This document shows positions 25,191-36,847 of a stretch of 64,000 bases of DNA, one piece after another. The notes beneath the pieces were generated by a model, which saw only the letters and a program-made list of their open reading frames with translations, was not told where the DNA came from and searched no databases. The DNA lies in assembly GCF_017603825.1 (NCBI RefSeq), contig NZ_CP072014.1, positions 62,001 through 126,000 of the forward strand. The letters run 5' to 3'. Both the position numbers and the translations under genes were made by a program. Position 1 is the first letter of the stretch, and the number at the start of each line of letters is the position of its first letter. The DNA comes from Arthrobacter crystallopoietes (lineage in GTDB: Bacteria; Actinomycetota; Actinomycetes; Actinomycetales; Micrococcaceae).

Positions 25191-26087
25191 TCACGGCGAG
25201 GGCGAGCCGCCATTGACGTTCAGGGTCTCGCCCATGACGTAGCTGGATTCCGGCGACGCCAGGAACACATAAGCCGGGGCGAGCTCGGTGGGCTGTCCTG
25301 CCCTGCCGATCGGCGTGGACTTACCGAACTTCGGCAGGGCTTCTTTCGGCTGCCCGTCACTGACCTGCAGCGGAGTCCAGAACGGCCCCGGGGCAACCGC
25401 ATTCACCCGGATGCCGCGGGGGGCCAGCTGCTGGGCCAGACCCTTGGTGAAGTTATTGATCGCTCCCTTGGTCGCCGCGTAGTCAATCAGCGTCGGCGAG
25501 GGCTGGTAGGCCTGTATCGATGTCGTATTGATAATGCTGGAGCCCGGCTGCAGGTGCGGCAGGGCTGCCTTGGTGATCCAGAAGAATGCATAGATGTTGG
25601 TCTTGAAGGTCTTGTCGAACTGCTCGTCAGTGAGGTCTTCAAGCTTCTCGACGGCGATCTGCCGCCCGGCGTTATTGACCAAAATGTCCAGGCCGCCGAG
25701 GCCTTCCACTGCGTTCTTGACCAGTTCGCGGCAGGTGTTTGAATCGGTCAAGTCCCCCGGCAGCTGGACCGCTTTCTGGCCAGCCTCTTCAATCACCCGG
25801 GCCACGACCTTGGCGTCTTCCTCCTCTTCCGGCAGGTAGGACAAGGCGACGTCGGCCCCTTCACGCGCGAAGGCAATCGCCACCGCCGCACCGATGCCGG
25901 AATCCGAGCCCGTGATCAGCGCCTTACGGCCCTTCAGCCTGCCCGTTCCGCGATAACTGTCTTCGCCGCGGTCGGTTTGGGGGACCAGATCCTTGTCCAG
26001 CCCGGGCTCCGGCTGGTCTTGCTTGGGCGGCTCGATGCTGGGGTAACGCTTGACGGGATCTTGGAAGGTGTACTGATCCTGGCCCAT
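25191..26087 (-). CDS. SDR-family oxidoreductase (glucose-1-dehydrogenase/YhdF-like)
   Basis: NAD(P)-dependent short-chain dehydrogenase of 298 residues. The start MGQDQYTFQDPVKRYPS at 26087 is typical of the YhdF/YdaD stress-associated branch, which has a ~45-residue N-terminal extension rich in Pro and Gln. Cofactor motif TGSDSGIG, NNAG, catalytic Ser in NTTSIQAY, and YAATK are all present; the terminal GETLNVNGGSPSP is characteristic. A longer frame reading upstream to 26402 would overlap the divergent gene and is not supported. Such enzymes are often induced in general stress. Confidence 0.87.
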   Translation of the reverse strand: MGQDQYTFQDPVKRYPSIEPPKQDQPEPGLDKDLVPQTDRGEDSYRGTGRLKGRKALITGSDSGIGAAVAIAFAREGADVALSYLPEEEEDAKVVARVIEEAGQKAVQLPGDLTDSNTCRELVKNAVEGLGGLDILVNNAGRQIAVEKLEDLTDEQFDKTFKTNIYAFFWITKAALPHLQPGSSIINTTSIQAYQPSPTLIDYAATKGAINNFTKGLAQQLAPRGIRVNAVAPGPFWTPLQVSDGQPKEALPKFGKSTPIGRAGQPTELAPAYVFLASPESSYVMGETLNVNGGSPSP

Positions 26088-26268
26088 TGCTGCTCCAATC
26101 GACAGGCATAAACTAAGCTTGCTTACTAGCCTATTGGTCACAGTTCGGGTGTCAATCCTGAAGCGCCCCTGAGAGAGAAAGCCGCCGGGCCCACCAGCAG
26201 AAGGCACCGCCGGCGCCGGTCCACTATTCCATTGACCCCGCACGGACGGCAGGTCTACCGTTTGGGCC

Positions 26269-26952
26269 ATGAAGATCTCCGTCATCGGCACCGGGGCCGT
26301 TGGCCGCAGACTCGCGGCAGCCTTGGAGAGGGCAGGCCACGAGGTGCTGCTTGGCACCCGCGACCCGGCGCAGACCCTTGCCCGGACGGAAGCATCCGCC
26401 ACGGGCGCGCCACCGCTCGGCGCCTGGCACGAAGACTATCCCAGCATCCCGTTGGTTCCGCTGTCGGAAGCCGCTACCCACGCGGCGGTTATCGTGAATG
26501 CGACCCAAGGCGCAGCATCGCTTGCGGCACTGGAGGCGGCCAGCCCCCGGGAGGGCCAGACCATCATGGATGTCTCCAATCCGTTGGACCCTTCCACCGG
26601 GTTTCCGCCGTCGCTCTCCATCTGCAACACAGACAGCCTGGCGGAGCAACTGCAGCGCAGGTTTCCCGCAGCCAAGGTGGTCAAGACATTGAACACGGTC
26701 AACAACATGCTGATGGTGGACCCGGCCCGGCTGCCGGAATCGCACACCATGTTTGTCGCCGGAGACCACACCGACGCGAAGGCGCTGGTCACGGGGCTTT
26801 TGCATCAACTGGGCTGGCCCGCCGAGGACATCCTGGATCTGGGTGGATTAGAGTCCGCGCGCGGCATGGAGATGTACTTGCCGCTGTGGCTGCGGTTGCT
26901 GGGCGCGCTGGGTCACGCTGACTTCAACATCAAGATCGTCAGGAAAGACTGA
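26269..26952 (+). CDS. NADP-dependent F420 reductase-like NAD(P)-binding protein
   Basis: Rossmann-fold protein of 227 residues related to F420:NADP oxidoreductases. It opens with MKISVIGTGAVGRRLAAALE (GxGxxG at 7-12), has the LLGTRDPAQ segment that follows beta-2 in NADP-binding members, and PAAKVVKTLNTVNNMLMVDP and LDLGGLESARGME in the C-terminal part. Many actinobacterial homologues do not actually use F420, so the redox partner is uncertain. Monocistronic, with a GC hairpin after the stop. Confidence 0.82.
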   Translation: MKISVIGTGAVGRRLAAALERAGHEVLLGTRDPAQTLARTEASATGAPPLGAWHEDYPSIPLVPLSEAATHAAVIVNATQGAASLAALEAASPREGQTIMDVSNPLDPSTGFPPSLSICNTDSLAEQLQRRFPAAKVVKTLNTVNNMLMVDPARLPESHTMFVAGDHTDAKALVTGLLHQLGWPAEDILDLGGLESARGMEMYLPLWLRLLGALGHADFNIKIVRKD

Positions 26953-26953
26953 A

Positions 26954-26976
26954 CGGCCGCGGCAATGCCGCGACCG
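26954..26976. terminator. hairpin between convergent genes
   Basis: CGGCCGCGG-CAATG-CCGCGACCG forms a GC stem with one bulge and a 5-base loop, between the stop codons of the F420-reductase-like gene (26952) and sdaA (27008). No obvious T-tract, so assigned with moderate confidence as a bidirectional terminator. Confidence 0.5.
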
Positions 26977-27007
26977 TCCCTCCATCTAAAGCCTTACCGA
27001 TGGAATA

Positions 27008-28423
27008 TCAGCACTCCACCACGTTGACGGCGAGGCCGCCCATCGCGGTTTCCTTGTACTTGGAGCTCATGTCCTTGCCTGTTTCGCGCATGGTGATGAT
27101 GACTTCGTCCAGCGAGACACGGTGCGTGCCATCGCCCCACAGCGCCATCTTGGCCGCGTTCACGGCCTTGGCGGCACCGATCGCGTTACGCTCGATGCAC
27201 GGCACCTGCACGAGGCCGCCGATCGGATCGCAGGTCAGCCCCAGGTTATGCTCCATCGCGATCTCGGCCGCGTTTTCCACCTGCGCGGGGCTGCCGCCCA
27301 TAACCTCGGCCAGCCCCGCGGCGGCCATCGAGGAAGCCGAACCCACTTCGCCCTGGCAACCGACCTCGGCGCCGGAAATGGACGCCTGCTCCTTATAAAG
27401 CACGCCAACGGCCCCGGCCGCCAGCAAGAACTTCACAATGACGTCTTCCTTATCGGCCTGCGTCGCCTTCTCCATGCCCGGCGCGTAGTGCGTGGCATAG
27501 AACATCACCGCGGGAATGATGCCCGCCGCGCCGTTGGTCGGCGCCGTGACAACCCGCCCGCCGGAAGCGTTCTCCTCGTTCACGGCCAGCGCAACGAGGT
27601 TCACCCATTCCTGCCAGTACTTGTGGTCCCGGTCCTTGTCTTCCTTGCGCAGCCGGTCATGCCAGTCAGGCGCACGACGGCGGACATTCAGCCCCCCGGG
27701 CAAGACACCTTCGCGCTTGATGGCGGAGTCCTTGCATTCCTCCATCACTTGCCATATATGGATCAGGCCGGCACGGATGTCCGTCTCGGAGCGCGAGGCC
27801 TTCTCGTTGAGCATCATGATGTCGCTGATGCCCAGGCCGGTGTTGCGGCAGTGTTCCAGCAGTTCCGCCGCCGTACGGAAGGGGAACGGCAGCTCCTCCT
27901 TGGAAGCATCCAGCTCCCGCGCGGCCTCGTCTTCCTCGCCCTCGCGGACAATGAAGCCGCCGCCCACGGAAAAGAACGTCGCCTCGTGAAGGACCGCGCC
28001 GGCGTCGCCGGTCACCTGGAATTTCATCCCGTTCGTGTGCCGCGGCAGCACCGTGAGCGGATGCTGCACCATGTCCTCGACTTTATAGTCCAGAACCACA
28101 CCGGCCGAGCCCTCAACCTGCGAGCACAACTGCAGCTCGCCGGTCGAAGCCATGTCTGCCAGACGGGATTCGACTTCAGCCGGCAGGATCAGTTCGGGCT
28201 GGAAACCCTCCAGCCCCAGCATCACTGCCGTAAAGGTGCCGTGGCCGCGGCCGGTAGCCGCGAGGGACCCGTACAGGTCCACCCGCAGCCCGGCCACGCG
28301 GTCCAGCACACCGGTTGAAACCAGCTCCTCGGCAAAGACGGCAGCCGCACGCATCGGACCGACAGTATGCGAACTGGAGGGGCCGATGCCCACGGTAAAG
28401 AGATCGAATACGCCTACAGCCAT
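27008..28423 (-). CDS. sdaA: L-serine ammonia-lyase (iron-sulfur type)
   Basis: Converts L-serine to pyruvate and ammonia; 471 residues, single-chain form with beta and alpha domains fused. [12 protein letters not shown] near the N-terminus and the Cys-containing [17 protein letters not shown] and [18 protein letters not shown] (4Fe-4S ligands) are diagnostic. AAGGAG precedes the ATG. It is the last gene of gcvP-gcvT-gcvH-sdaA, so serine made from glycine by the cleavage system plus serine hydroxymethyltransferase would be drained to pyruvate. Probably under the glycine riboswitch through readthrough. Confidence 0.96.
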   Translation of the reverse strand: MAVGVFDLFTVGIGPSSSHTVGPMRAAAVFAEELVSTGVLDRVAGLRVDLYGSLAATGRGHGTFTAVMLGLEGFQPELILPAEVESRLADMASTGELQLCSQVEGSAGVVLDYKVEDMVQHPLTVLPRHTNGMKFQVTGDAGAVLHEATFFSVGGGFIVREGEEDEAARELDASKEELPFPFRTAAELLEHCRNTGLGISDIMMLNEKASRSETDIRAGLIHIWQVMEECKDSAIKREGVLPGGLNVRRRAPDWHDRLRKEDKDRDHKYWQEWVNLVALAVNEENASGGRVVTAPTNGAAGIIPAVMFYATHYAPGMEKATQADKEDVIVKFLLAAGAVGVLYKEQASISGAEVGCQGEVGSASSMAAAGLAEVMGGSPAQVENAAEIAMEHNLGLTCDPIGGLVQVPCIERNAIGAAKAVNAAKMALWGDGTHRVSLDEVIITMRETGKDMSSKYKETAMGGLAVNVVEC

Positions 28424-28505
28424 GATGGCTCCTTAATGCCCTTCGGTTGGCTTGGTGCCGCTTCCGGTTAGAGACGATGAATAACGATGGCGGTACCTGC
28501 GGCTG

Positions 28506-28886
28506 TTAGGACAGCTCGCCGCCGTTCTTGGAGCTGTAATCCTCGGCCGAGAGCAGGGGACCCTCTTCCGAAACGTTGACGGTGAACAGCCAGCCCTTGC
28601 CATACGGATCCGAGTTCAGCAGGGCCGGATCGTCGATGGCGGCCTGGTTGACCTCGGTGATCTCGCCGGACACCGGTGCGTAGATGTCGGAGACGGACTT
28701 GGTGGACTCCACCTCGCCGCAGGTTTCGCCGGCCGTGATCGTGGTGCCGACCTCGGGCAGGTCAATGTAGACCACGTCGCCGAGGGCGTCAGTGGCGACC
28801 TGCGAGAGGCCGACCTTAACCGGGCTGGAAGCATCCACCCACTCGTGCTCTTCGGAGTAACGCAGGTTGGAAAGAACTGTGCTCAT
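28506..28886 (-). CDS. gcvH: glycine cleavage system H protein
   Basis: Lipoyl carrier of the glycine cleavage complex, 126 residues. The lipoylated residue is Lys63 in GEVESTKSVSDIYAPVSGE; LRYSEEHEWVD opens the domain and the C-terminal NSDPYGKGWLFTVNV is intact. It lies between gcvT and sdaA. The 137-base gap before it carries a large dyad (28935-29003) that may tune its expression relative to gcvT. Confidence 0.97.
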   Translation of the reverse strand: MSTVLSNLRYSEEHEWVDASSPVKVGLSQVATDALGDVVYIDLPEVGTTITAGETCGEVESTKSVSDIYAPVSGEITEVNQAAIDDPALLNSDPYGKGWLFTVNVSEEGPLLSAEDYSSKNGGELS

Positions 28887-28934
28887 GGGTAGAACCTTTC
28901 GAAAGAGGGGAAAAATCAGGAAGAACAGCGGCCA

Positions 28935-29003
28935 CCGGCAATAATCCGTAAGCGCACCGCCGCTATGAATTACGGATGTGCCTCACGAGTGGATTATTGC
29001 CGG
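28935..29003 (-). promoter_or_regulatory. large inverted repeat with alternative pairings in the gcvT-gcvH gap
   Basis: CCGGCAATAATCC (28935-28947) is perfectly repeated inverted at 28991-29003 (13 bp). Nested inside, ATCCGTAA (28944-28951) pairs with TTACGGAT (28970-28977), 8 bp, and shares four bases with the outer arm, so both stems cannot form completely at once. In the minus-strand transcript this lies after the gcvT stop and before gcvH. It may stabilise the message, process it, or act as an attenuator. Confidence 0.6.
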
Positions 29004-29023
29004 CAGCTTCGCGGCAGGTTTGC

Positions 29024-30160
29024 TTACTTGTCGCGCTTGTAGAAGGGCAGTGCGACGACCTCGAACGGCTCAGGCTTGCCGCGCAGGTCAACGTCGAGCC
29101 GGGTGCCGGGTTCGATGTGCTCGACATCGACATAAGCCAGCGCTACCGGGTAACCGAGGGTGGGGCTGGGCTGGCCCGAGGTCACTTCGCCGACAGCCTG
29201 TCCGTCCTTGGAGACCGGGTAGTGCGATCGCGCGGCGCGACGGCCAAGGCCCTTCAGACCGACCAGCTTGCGCTTGGAGCCGTGTTCCTTCTGGGCTTCC
29301 AGCGCGGCACGGCCGACGAATTCGCCTTCCTTCTTCAGGGCGACGATCGGGCCGAGTCCGGCATCGTACGGGCTGACTTCCAGGGACAGCTCATTGCCAT
29401 AGAGCGGCATACCGGCTTCCAGCCGCAGCGAATCGCGTGCGGCGAGGCCTGCGGGCACCAGCTCGAAGTCCTTACCTGCGGACAGCAGGGCGGACCACAG
29501 CGAAGCAGCATTCTCGTTCGGGACGTAGATCTCGAACCCGTCTTCGCCGGTGTAGCCGGTGCGGGCCAGCAGCAGCTTGAGCGGAGCACCGCTCACGGTG
29601 AAGTGGACCTCGTCCGCAGCGTAGTACTTCATCTCGGTCACCGTGGCGTGGTCGGCCGCGGCCACCAGTTGCTTCAGGATGTCCACGGAGTTGGGCCCCT
29701 GGACAGCCACCAGCGAGATGGACGCGGTGGCGTCCTCCACCGTCACATCGAAGTCCTGGGCGCGCTCGGCAAGGGCCTCGGCTACGGCCTTGGCGTTGCC
29801 GGCGTTCGGCACCACCAGGAACTTCTCCTCCGCGCGGCGGTAGCTGATCAGGTCATCGATGATCCCGCCGTCTTCGTTGCAGATCAGCGAATACTTGGCC
29901 TTGCCCACGGCGACGGCGGAAAGCCGGCTCACCAGCGCATAGTCGAGGAACTTCCCGGCGTCGGGACCGGTGACCCAGACCTCGCCCATGTGGGAGAGGT
30001 CGAACAGGCCCGCAGCCTTACGCACGGCGTGGTGCTCGGCCAGTTCGCTGTGGTATTTCAGCGGCATCTGCCAGCCCCCGAAGTCCGTGAAGGAGGCGCC
30101 AAGCTTCTGGTGCTCTTCATACAGGGCGGTGTACTGCTTCGTAGCGGTTTCAGCGCTCAT
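29024..30160 (-). CDS. gcvT: aminomethyltransferase, glycine cleavage T protein
   Basis: Transfers the aminomethyl carbon from lipoyl-H protein to tetrahydrofolate, releasing ammonia; 378 residues. Start MSAETATKQYTALYEEHQKLG at 30160. Family motifs: FGGWQMPLKYHSELAEHHAVR, AGLFDLSHMGEVWVTG (folate-binding Asp), and RTGYTGEDGFEIYVP. Follows gcvP after a 16-base gap, consistent with one transcript. Confidence 0.97.
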   Translation of the reverse strand: MSAETATKQYTALYEEHQKLGASFTDFGGWQMPLKYHSELAEHHAVRKAAGLFDLSHMGEVWVTGPDAGKFLDYALVSRLSAVAVGKAKYSLICNEDGGIIDDLISYRRAEEKFLVVPNAGNAKAVAEALAERAQDFDVTVEDATASISLVAVQGPNSVDILKQLVAAADHATVTEMKYYAADEVHFTVSGAPLKLLLARTGYTGEDGFEIYVPNENAASLWSALLSAGKDFELVPAGLAARDSLRLEAGMPLYGNELSLEVSPYDAGLGPIVALKKEGEFVGRAALEAQKEHGSKRKLVGLKGLGRRAARSHYPVSKDGQAVGEVTSGQPSPTLGYPVALAYVDVEHIEPGTRLDVDLRGKPEPFEVVALPFYKRDK

Positions 30161-30176
30161 GGTCTGGAACCTTCCT

Positions 30177-33044
<2,868 letters not shown>

Positions 33045-33089
33045 GAAGGAACTCCAGTTATTGGCCGGCACGGTTGTACCAGGTGGATC

Positions 33090-33295
33090 GGGTTCCTCCC
33101 CGCTCTGTATTGGACCTGAGAGATTCCGCGGAAACTTTTCCAAGTTCCGCTTGCACCGTCGGTGAGCCGCGCCGTAATGGTCGACTACTTTCCAGAGTTG
33201 CCTGTCTGCGGCGGTACAGGGGCCTGAGAGATTCCTGGGGAGGTATTGCTCCTACGGCGCCCGCTGACATTCATCCAGCAGGACTCTCCCGCCGC
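33090..33295 (-). ncRNA. tandem glycine riboswitch
   Basis: The leader of gcvP carries two glycine-aptamer copies. Read on the minus strand, the first starts CGGGAGAGTCC near 33291, includes GGCGCCGTAGGAGCAA and ATCTCTCAGGCCCC, and ends with the GACAGGCAACTCTGGAAAG element. The second has CACCGACGGTGCAAGC and AATCTCTCAGGTCC and closes with CAGAGCGGGGAGG near 33095. The paired conserved CTCTCAGG blocks, about 95 bases apart, are diagnostic. It ends about 50 bases before the gcvP start. Glycine binding should raise expression of the operon, as in other bacteria. Confidence 0.92.
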
Positions 33296-33392
33296 AATTC
33301 GAAGGCAAATATGCAGTTATGACACTTTTGAAGTGCGTTCTATCTTCTTGAATGGTAGCTGGTGAGGGCGAACACAAACAAGGCGGCCGGCA

Positions 33393-33914
33393 TTAGCCGC
33401 GCGGTTCGCGGTGCTGGACCAGTCCTTTAACGTAGGCGGCCTGCCCGGCGTGCTCCAAACAGTCATCAATGACACTGACCAGCCGGACTCCGAGGGTAAC
33501 GTGCGGGTCCCAGCGCGTATCCACAATCCGGTCCAGCTCGTTTTCGGTCAGCGACCCGATGAACTCGAGGCTTTGGCGGTGCACCGCGTCGAAATACTCG
33601 GCCAGCAGGCTTCCGGATTCCACTCTGACGGCGCTGACCTGGTCCGAGGTGTGGCCGTATCCGGTTTCGTGTGTGTCCAGCGGAAGATCGAACAGTTCTG
33701 CCCAACCGCCTGAGGTCCAGCGCTGCTCCACATCCGCGACATCGGCGATGTGATCGTCCTGGATCCGGGTCAAATGCCAGATCAGCCAGGCGATCGAGTT
33801 GCCGTTTCCTCCTGGCCGTTCGGCCAGCTGGTCCGGGTCCAGTCCATCAAGCACCTCGTGGACCCGCTCCTGGATCCGGCCAAAAGCGTCTGCCAGCAGA
33901 TCGTTGAACTTCAT
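33393..33914 (-). CDS. DinB-like / mycothiol-transferase-family protein (DUF664)
   Basis: Four-helix-bundle metal protein of 173 residues. The segment GNGNSIAWLIWHLTRIQDDHIADV carries the first His ligands (His in WHLTRIQDDH), and a third His is in DDCLEHAGQAAYVKGL, the DinB/DUF664 triad. Actinobacterial members include mycothiol-dependent transferases such as maleylpyruvate isomerase relatives, so a thiol-transfer role is possible. Monocistronic, just upstream of the glycine operon leader but unrelated to it. Confidence 0.8.
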   Translation of the reverse strand: MKFNDLLADAFGRIQERVHEVLDGLDPDQLAERPGGNGNSIAWLIWHLTRIQDDHIADVADVEQRWTSGGWAELFDLPLDTHETGYGHTSDQVSAVRVESGSLLAEYFDAVHRQSLEFIGSLTENELDRIVDTRWDPHVTLGVRLVSVIDDCLEHAGQAAYVKGLVQHREPRG

Positions 33915-33959
33915 CTTCGCTCCTCGTTCGGGATTGGCGGCAACGATGCCAGCCTATGC

Positions 33960-35225
33960 CTACGCCCGCTGATGGTCCTCCAGATAGCACGGTTTGCTGA
34001 CAATGAAAGCACCCACGGCGAGGACGATGAGCGATACGGCGAGCAGTCCGAACGATGTTGCCCACGTTCCGGTGATGTCTTTCAGCAGCCCGAAAGTCAG
34101 CGGCCCAAGGCAGGCAACCGAATAACCGATGCCTTGGGCAAAGCCGGAAAGCGCACCCGATCCGGCGGTGGTCCTGGTCCGCAGGTTGACCAGCAGCAGT
34201 GCCATGGCGAATGTACCTTGGCCCAGCCCGGCCAAGGTGATCCAGAGGATCGTGCCCGATGAAGGTGCCAGCAGCAGGCCCGCATAGCCTCCGGCGTAGC
34301 AAAGCACGAACAGGGCTGCGAGCGGGAAGGGATTGCGCATTCTGGCCGCCAGATATGGAACCAGCAAGCTGGTCGGCAGGCCGAGAATCGCGTAATAGGA
34401 CAGCAAGGTGCCCCCTTGGGCCGCGTCCATGCCCGCGTCGAGCAGCAGTGGAGGCAGCCAGGTGAACATCGAGAAGGTGTTGGTGGAGGTCCCGGCAAAC
34501 ACCATGGCCAGCCCCCACGCCACAGGAGAGGACCAGACACGGACCTTCATGTGGGGCGCTGCGGCCGATGGGCTTTGAACGGCTTCGGTCCGCCGCGTTG
34601 CCCGCTCTCCCAGCAAGGTGGCCACCCAAGGCACCAGCGCCGCCAGACTCACACCGGCCCAGATGCCGATCGACCAGCGCCACCCGGACGTGTTTGCCAG
34701 CGGCACCGCCACCAGCGGGCTGAAAGCGGTACTCACCGCCAGCAGGGTCACGTACAGGGAAGTCACCAAGCCGATACGGTCAGGGAAGTACCGCTTGACC
34801 AGCGGCGGCATGACGATGTTGCCCAGCCCGTAGCCCACCATGGTCAGGGCGGAAAAGCCCAGGAACAGCGGCACATCGGAGGCCAGCGCCCGTCCGATCT
34901 GGCCTGACGCGGCCAGCACCAGCGAACCGAGCAGGACCGCGGGTATGTCCAGTTTTCTGATCAGTGCCGGAGTCGTGAAGCCTGCCACGGCGAAGGCAGC
35001 GGTCGGGAGCATGCCGAGAACGCCGATGGATGCAGGGCCAAAGGGCAGATCGTTGGAGATCTCCGCCAGCACGGGTGATACACCCGAGACCGCGAGACGT
35101 AGGCTCAGAGCCATGATCAGGATGCCGGCGAGGACGATCAGTCGGCGCCGGAGCAGTCCAGGAACGGACGCGGTGTCCTTCGGTACAGGCTGATCCGTGA
35201 TCTGGGGTTGGTTTGTTCGAGGCAC
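33960..35225 (-). CDS. MFS transporter, CynX/NimT-like (second)
   Basis: Twelve-helix carrier of 421 residues. LIVLAGILIMALSLRLAVSGVSPVLAEI is the same helix-1 architecture as the carrier at 13004-14227 but with only moderate sequence similarity, so these are paralogues rather than a recent duplication. MAGTSTNTFSMFTWLPPLLLDAG-type sequence (FAGTSTNTFSMFTWLPPLL) marks the start of the second half. No linked enzymes that would reveal the substrate. Confidence 0.84.
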   Translation of the reverse strand: MPRTNQPQITDQPVPKDTASVPGLLRRRLIVLAGILIMALSLRLAVSGVSPVLAEISNDLPFGPASIGVLGMLPTAAFAVAGFTTPALIRKLDIPAVLLGSLVLAASGQIGRALASDVPLFLGFSALTMVGYGLGNIVMPPLVKRYFPDRIGLVTSLYVTLLAVSTAFSPLVAVPLANTSGWRWSIGIWAGVSLAALVPWVATLLGERATRRTEAVQSPSAAAPHMKVRVWSSPVAWGLAMVFAGTSTNTFSMFTWLPPLLLDAGMDAAQGGTLLSYYAILGLPTSLLVPYLAARMRNPFPLAALFVLCYAGGYAGLLLAPSSGTILWITLAGLGQGTFAMALLLVNLRTRTTAGSGALSGFAQGIGYSVACLGPLTFGLLKDITGTWATSFGLLAVSLIVLAVGAFIVSKPCYLEDHQRA

Positions 35226-35323
35226 TCTGATTTCCGTTTGCAGGCAGGCTGTGGCCGGCAGATGGTGCCGGCTTCTTCACCATAGCCGTCTCGACGGCTG
35301 CCGCCTTCCCCACCTGAAGTCGG

Positions 35324-35665
35324 TTAACGCTCTCCGGGATCCGTGTCCCGGAAAAAGCCCTCCGGGCCTTGGGGTCCGCGTTCCGCGCGACGGCCCTCTT
35401 CCTGCCGGGCACTTTCCAAGGTGCGATCCACCAGTTGCCGCCAGGGGCCGGTTACGTCTTGCTCCGGAAGGGAAGCCTCCCGTTCGCCGGCGCTGATCCA
35501 GTACATATAGCGGTCCGGCTGGTTCTGCGTCTGCGGGACATCGTCCCAAGGGCAGGATTCAATGATGGGCAGCCACTCGTCACGCAGTTCGGGCTGGCCC
35601 ACTTCAACTGCCCAGCGCCTCGTCAGACCCGCGAATCCGCCGGTGCGCTTGACGCTGATCCTCAT
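35324..35665 (-). CDS. protealysin inhibitor emfourin
   Basis: Small intracellular protein of 113 residues resembling emfourin, the inhibitor encoded beside protealysin-type M4 proteases. MRISVKRTGGFAGLTRRWAVE is the family's N-terminal beta strand region, and PDRYMYWISAGEREASLPEQDVT forms the core. The ATG overlaps the TGA of the protease gene (ATGA), guaranteeing co-expression. The C-terminal 25 residues are polar and probably disordered. Expected to bind and hold the protease inactive. Confidence 0.88.
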   Translation of the reverse strand: MRISVKRTGGFAGLTRRWAVEVGQPELRDEWLPIIESCPWDDVPQTQNQPDRYMYWISAGEREASLPEQDVTGPWRQLVDRTLESARQEEGRRAERGPQGPEGFFRDTDPGER

Positions 35666-36726
35666 TCCAAGACGCCCACCTCAGTCCAGGCCGCCGTTAC
35701 GGCCTTGAGTTCCTCTGAATCCTTACCGTAGCGGCTTTCGGCCGCACTTTCAGTAGCTGCCGCGAAACCTGCAAAGTCAGTATCCACCCCCACTTCGGTA
35801 CCAGTGATCGTGTCGTACCAAATCAGGCCTGCTCGTTCCCAGGCGTTTCCGCCCAAAATCGAAGCCAGCCGGTAGAAGGCATGGTTGGGAATGCCTGAAT
35901 TCAAGTGCACTCCCCCGTTGTCGTCTGTGGTGTCGATATAGTCCGCCATGGTGGCAGGCTGCGGATCCTTGCCCAGCACGTCGTCGTCGTACGCAGTACC
36001 TGGAGCCTTCAGCGAGCGCAAGCCGTCGCCACTGACTTGGTCCGTGAACAAGCCTTCGCCGATCAGCCAGCTCGCCTGGTCCGCACTGTGCCCGAGCTTG
36101 TACTGCTCCACGAGGGCAGCGAAGACGTCAGAGATTGACTCGTTCAGCGCGCCGGGCTGGCCCTGGTAGACCAGGTTGGTGGTGTGTTGCGTGATGCCGT
36201 GGGTCAGCTCATGCCCGATGACGGACAGCGATTTGGTGAAGCGCTGGAAGACCCGCCCGTCGCCGTCGCCGAAAACCATCCGCGTGCCGTTCCAGAACGC
36301 GTTGTCATAGTCCTCGCCATAGTGGACTGTGGCGCGAAGGATTCCACCCCGGCCATCCAGCGCATTTCGTTGGTAGGCGTCAGCGAAAAGCTCGAAGGTG
36401 GACCCCAGCCCGTCGTAGGCTTCGTTGACCGCGACGTCTTCAACGGGGCCGTCTCCCTCGCCGCGCACGCGGACGCCGGGCAGCCGTTCCATGTTCTGGG
36501 CGTCATTGATCTGCCGGGTGGGATTCAGCCCTGTGGCCCGGATCCGCTGCGACGGCAGGAGAGTGGGCAGGGCCGGCATCTGCGCACGTTTGACGTTACG
36601 GTTCCGGCGCATGGCTGCATCCCGGGTCAGGGCACGCTGGGCAGCTTCAGCCACGGGCAGCAGGGACTGGTCATCCAACCGGGCGAGCCGTCGGAGCAGG
36701 TACGGCGGAACAATAGAGCAGAACAT
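35662..36726 (-). CDS. M4 metallopeptidase, protealysin-like
   Basis: Zinc endopeptidase of 354 residues. Start at ATG 36726 is supported by AAGGAGG 5 bases upstream. Zinc site HELTH at 172-176 with third ligand in NESISDVF (Glu196), and transition-state His282 in GIPNHAF. It has no signal peptide. Instead of the long FTP propeptide of thermolysin it has a ~50-residue propeptide containing VPPYLLRRLAR, matching protealysin's PPYLL motif. That layout and the emfourin partner suggest an intracellular protease kept in check until needed. Confidence 0.92.
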   Translation of the reverse strand: MFCSIVPPYLLRRLARLDDQSLLPVAEAAQRALTRDAAMRRNRNVKRAQMPALPTLLPSQRIRATGLNPTRQINDAQNMERLPGVRVRGEGDGPVEDVAVNEAYDGLGSTFELFADAYQRNALDGRGGILRATVHYGEDYDNAFWNGTRMVFGDGDGRVFQRFTKSLSVIGHELTHGITQHTTNLVYQGQPGALNESISDVFAALVEQYKLGHSADQASWLIGEGLFTDQVSGDGLRSLKAPGTAYDDDVLGKDPQPATMADYIDTTDDNGGVHLNSGIPNHAFYRLASILGGNAWERAGLIWYDTITGTEVGVDTDFAGFAAATESAAESRYGKDSEELKAVTAAWTEVGVLE

Positions 36727-36847
36727 GTGGACCTCCTTGCGTTCCTCCAAGCCTATGGTCCGGGTGTGACAACGTGTGGCAGCCACGGCATACGGATATT
36801 CGTGCTCCATGCCTGCCCGCTGCCCTGTCGGCGGATACGCTAAGGAA

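Noticed and set aside
26088-26402. N-terminal extension of the SDR gene
   Set aside because: It overlaps the divergent F420-reductase-like gene, and the extra residues are unlike any SDR.
33045-33143. N-terminal extension of gcvP
   Set aside because: It would be translated from the second aptamer of the glycine riboswitch; the real start at 33044 has GGAG upstream and matches other GcvP N-termini.
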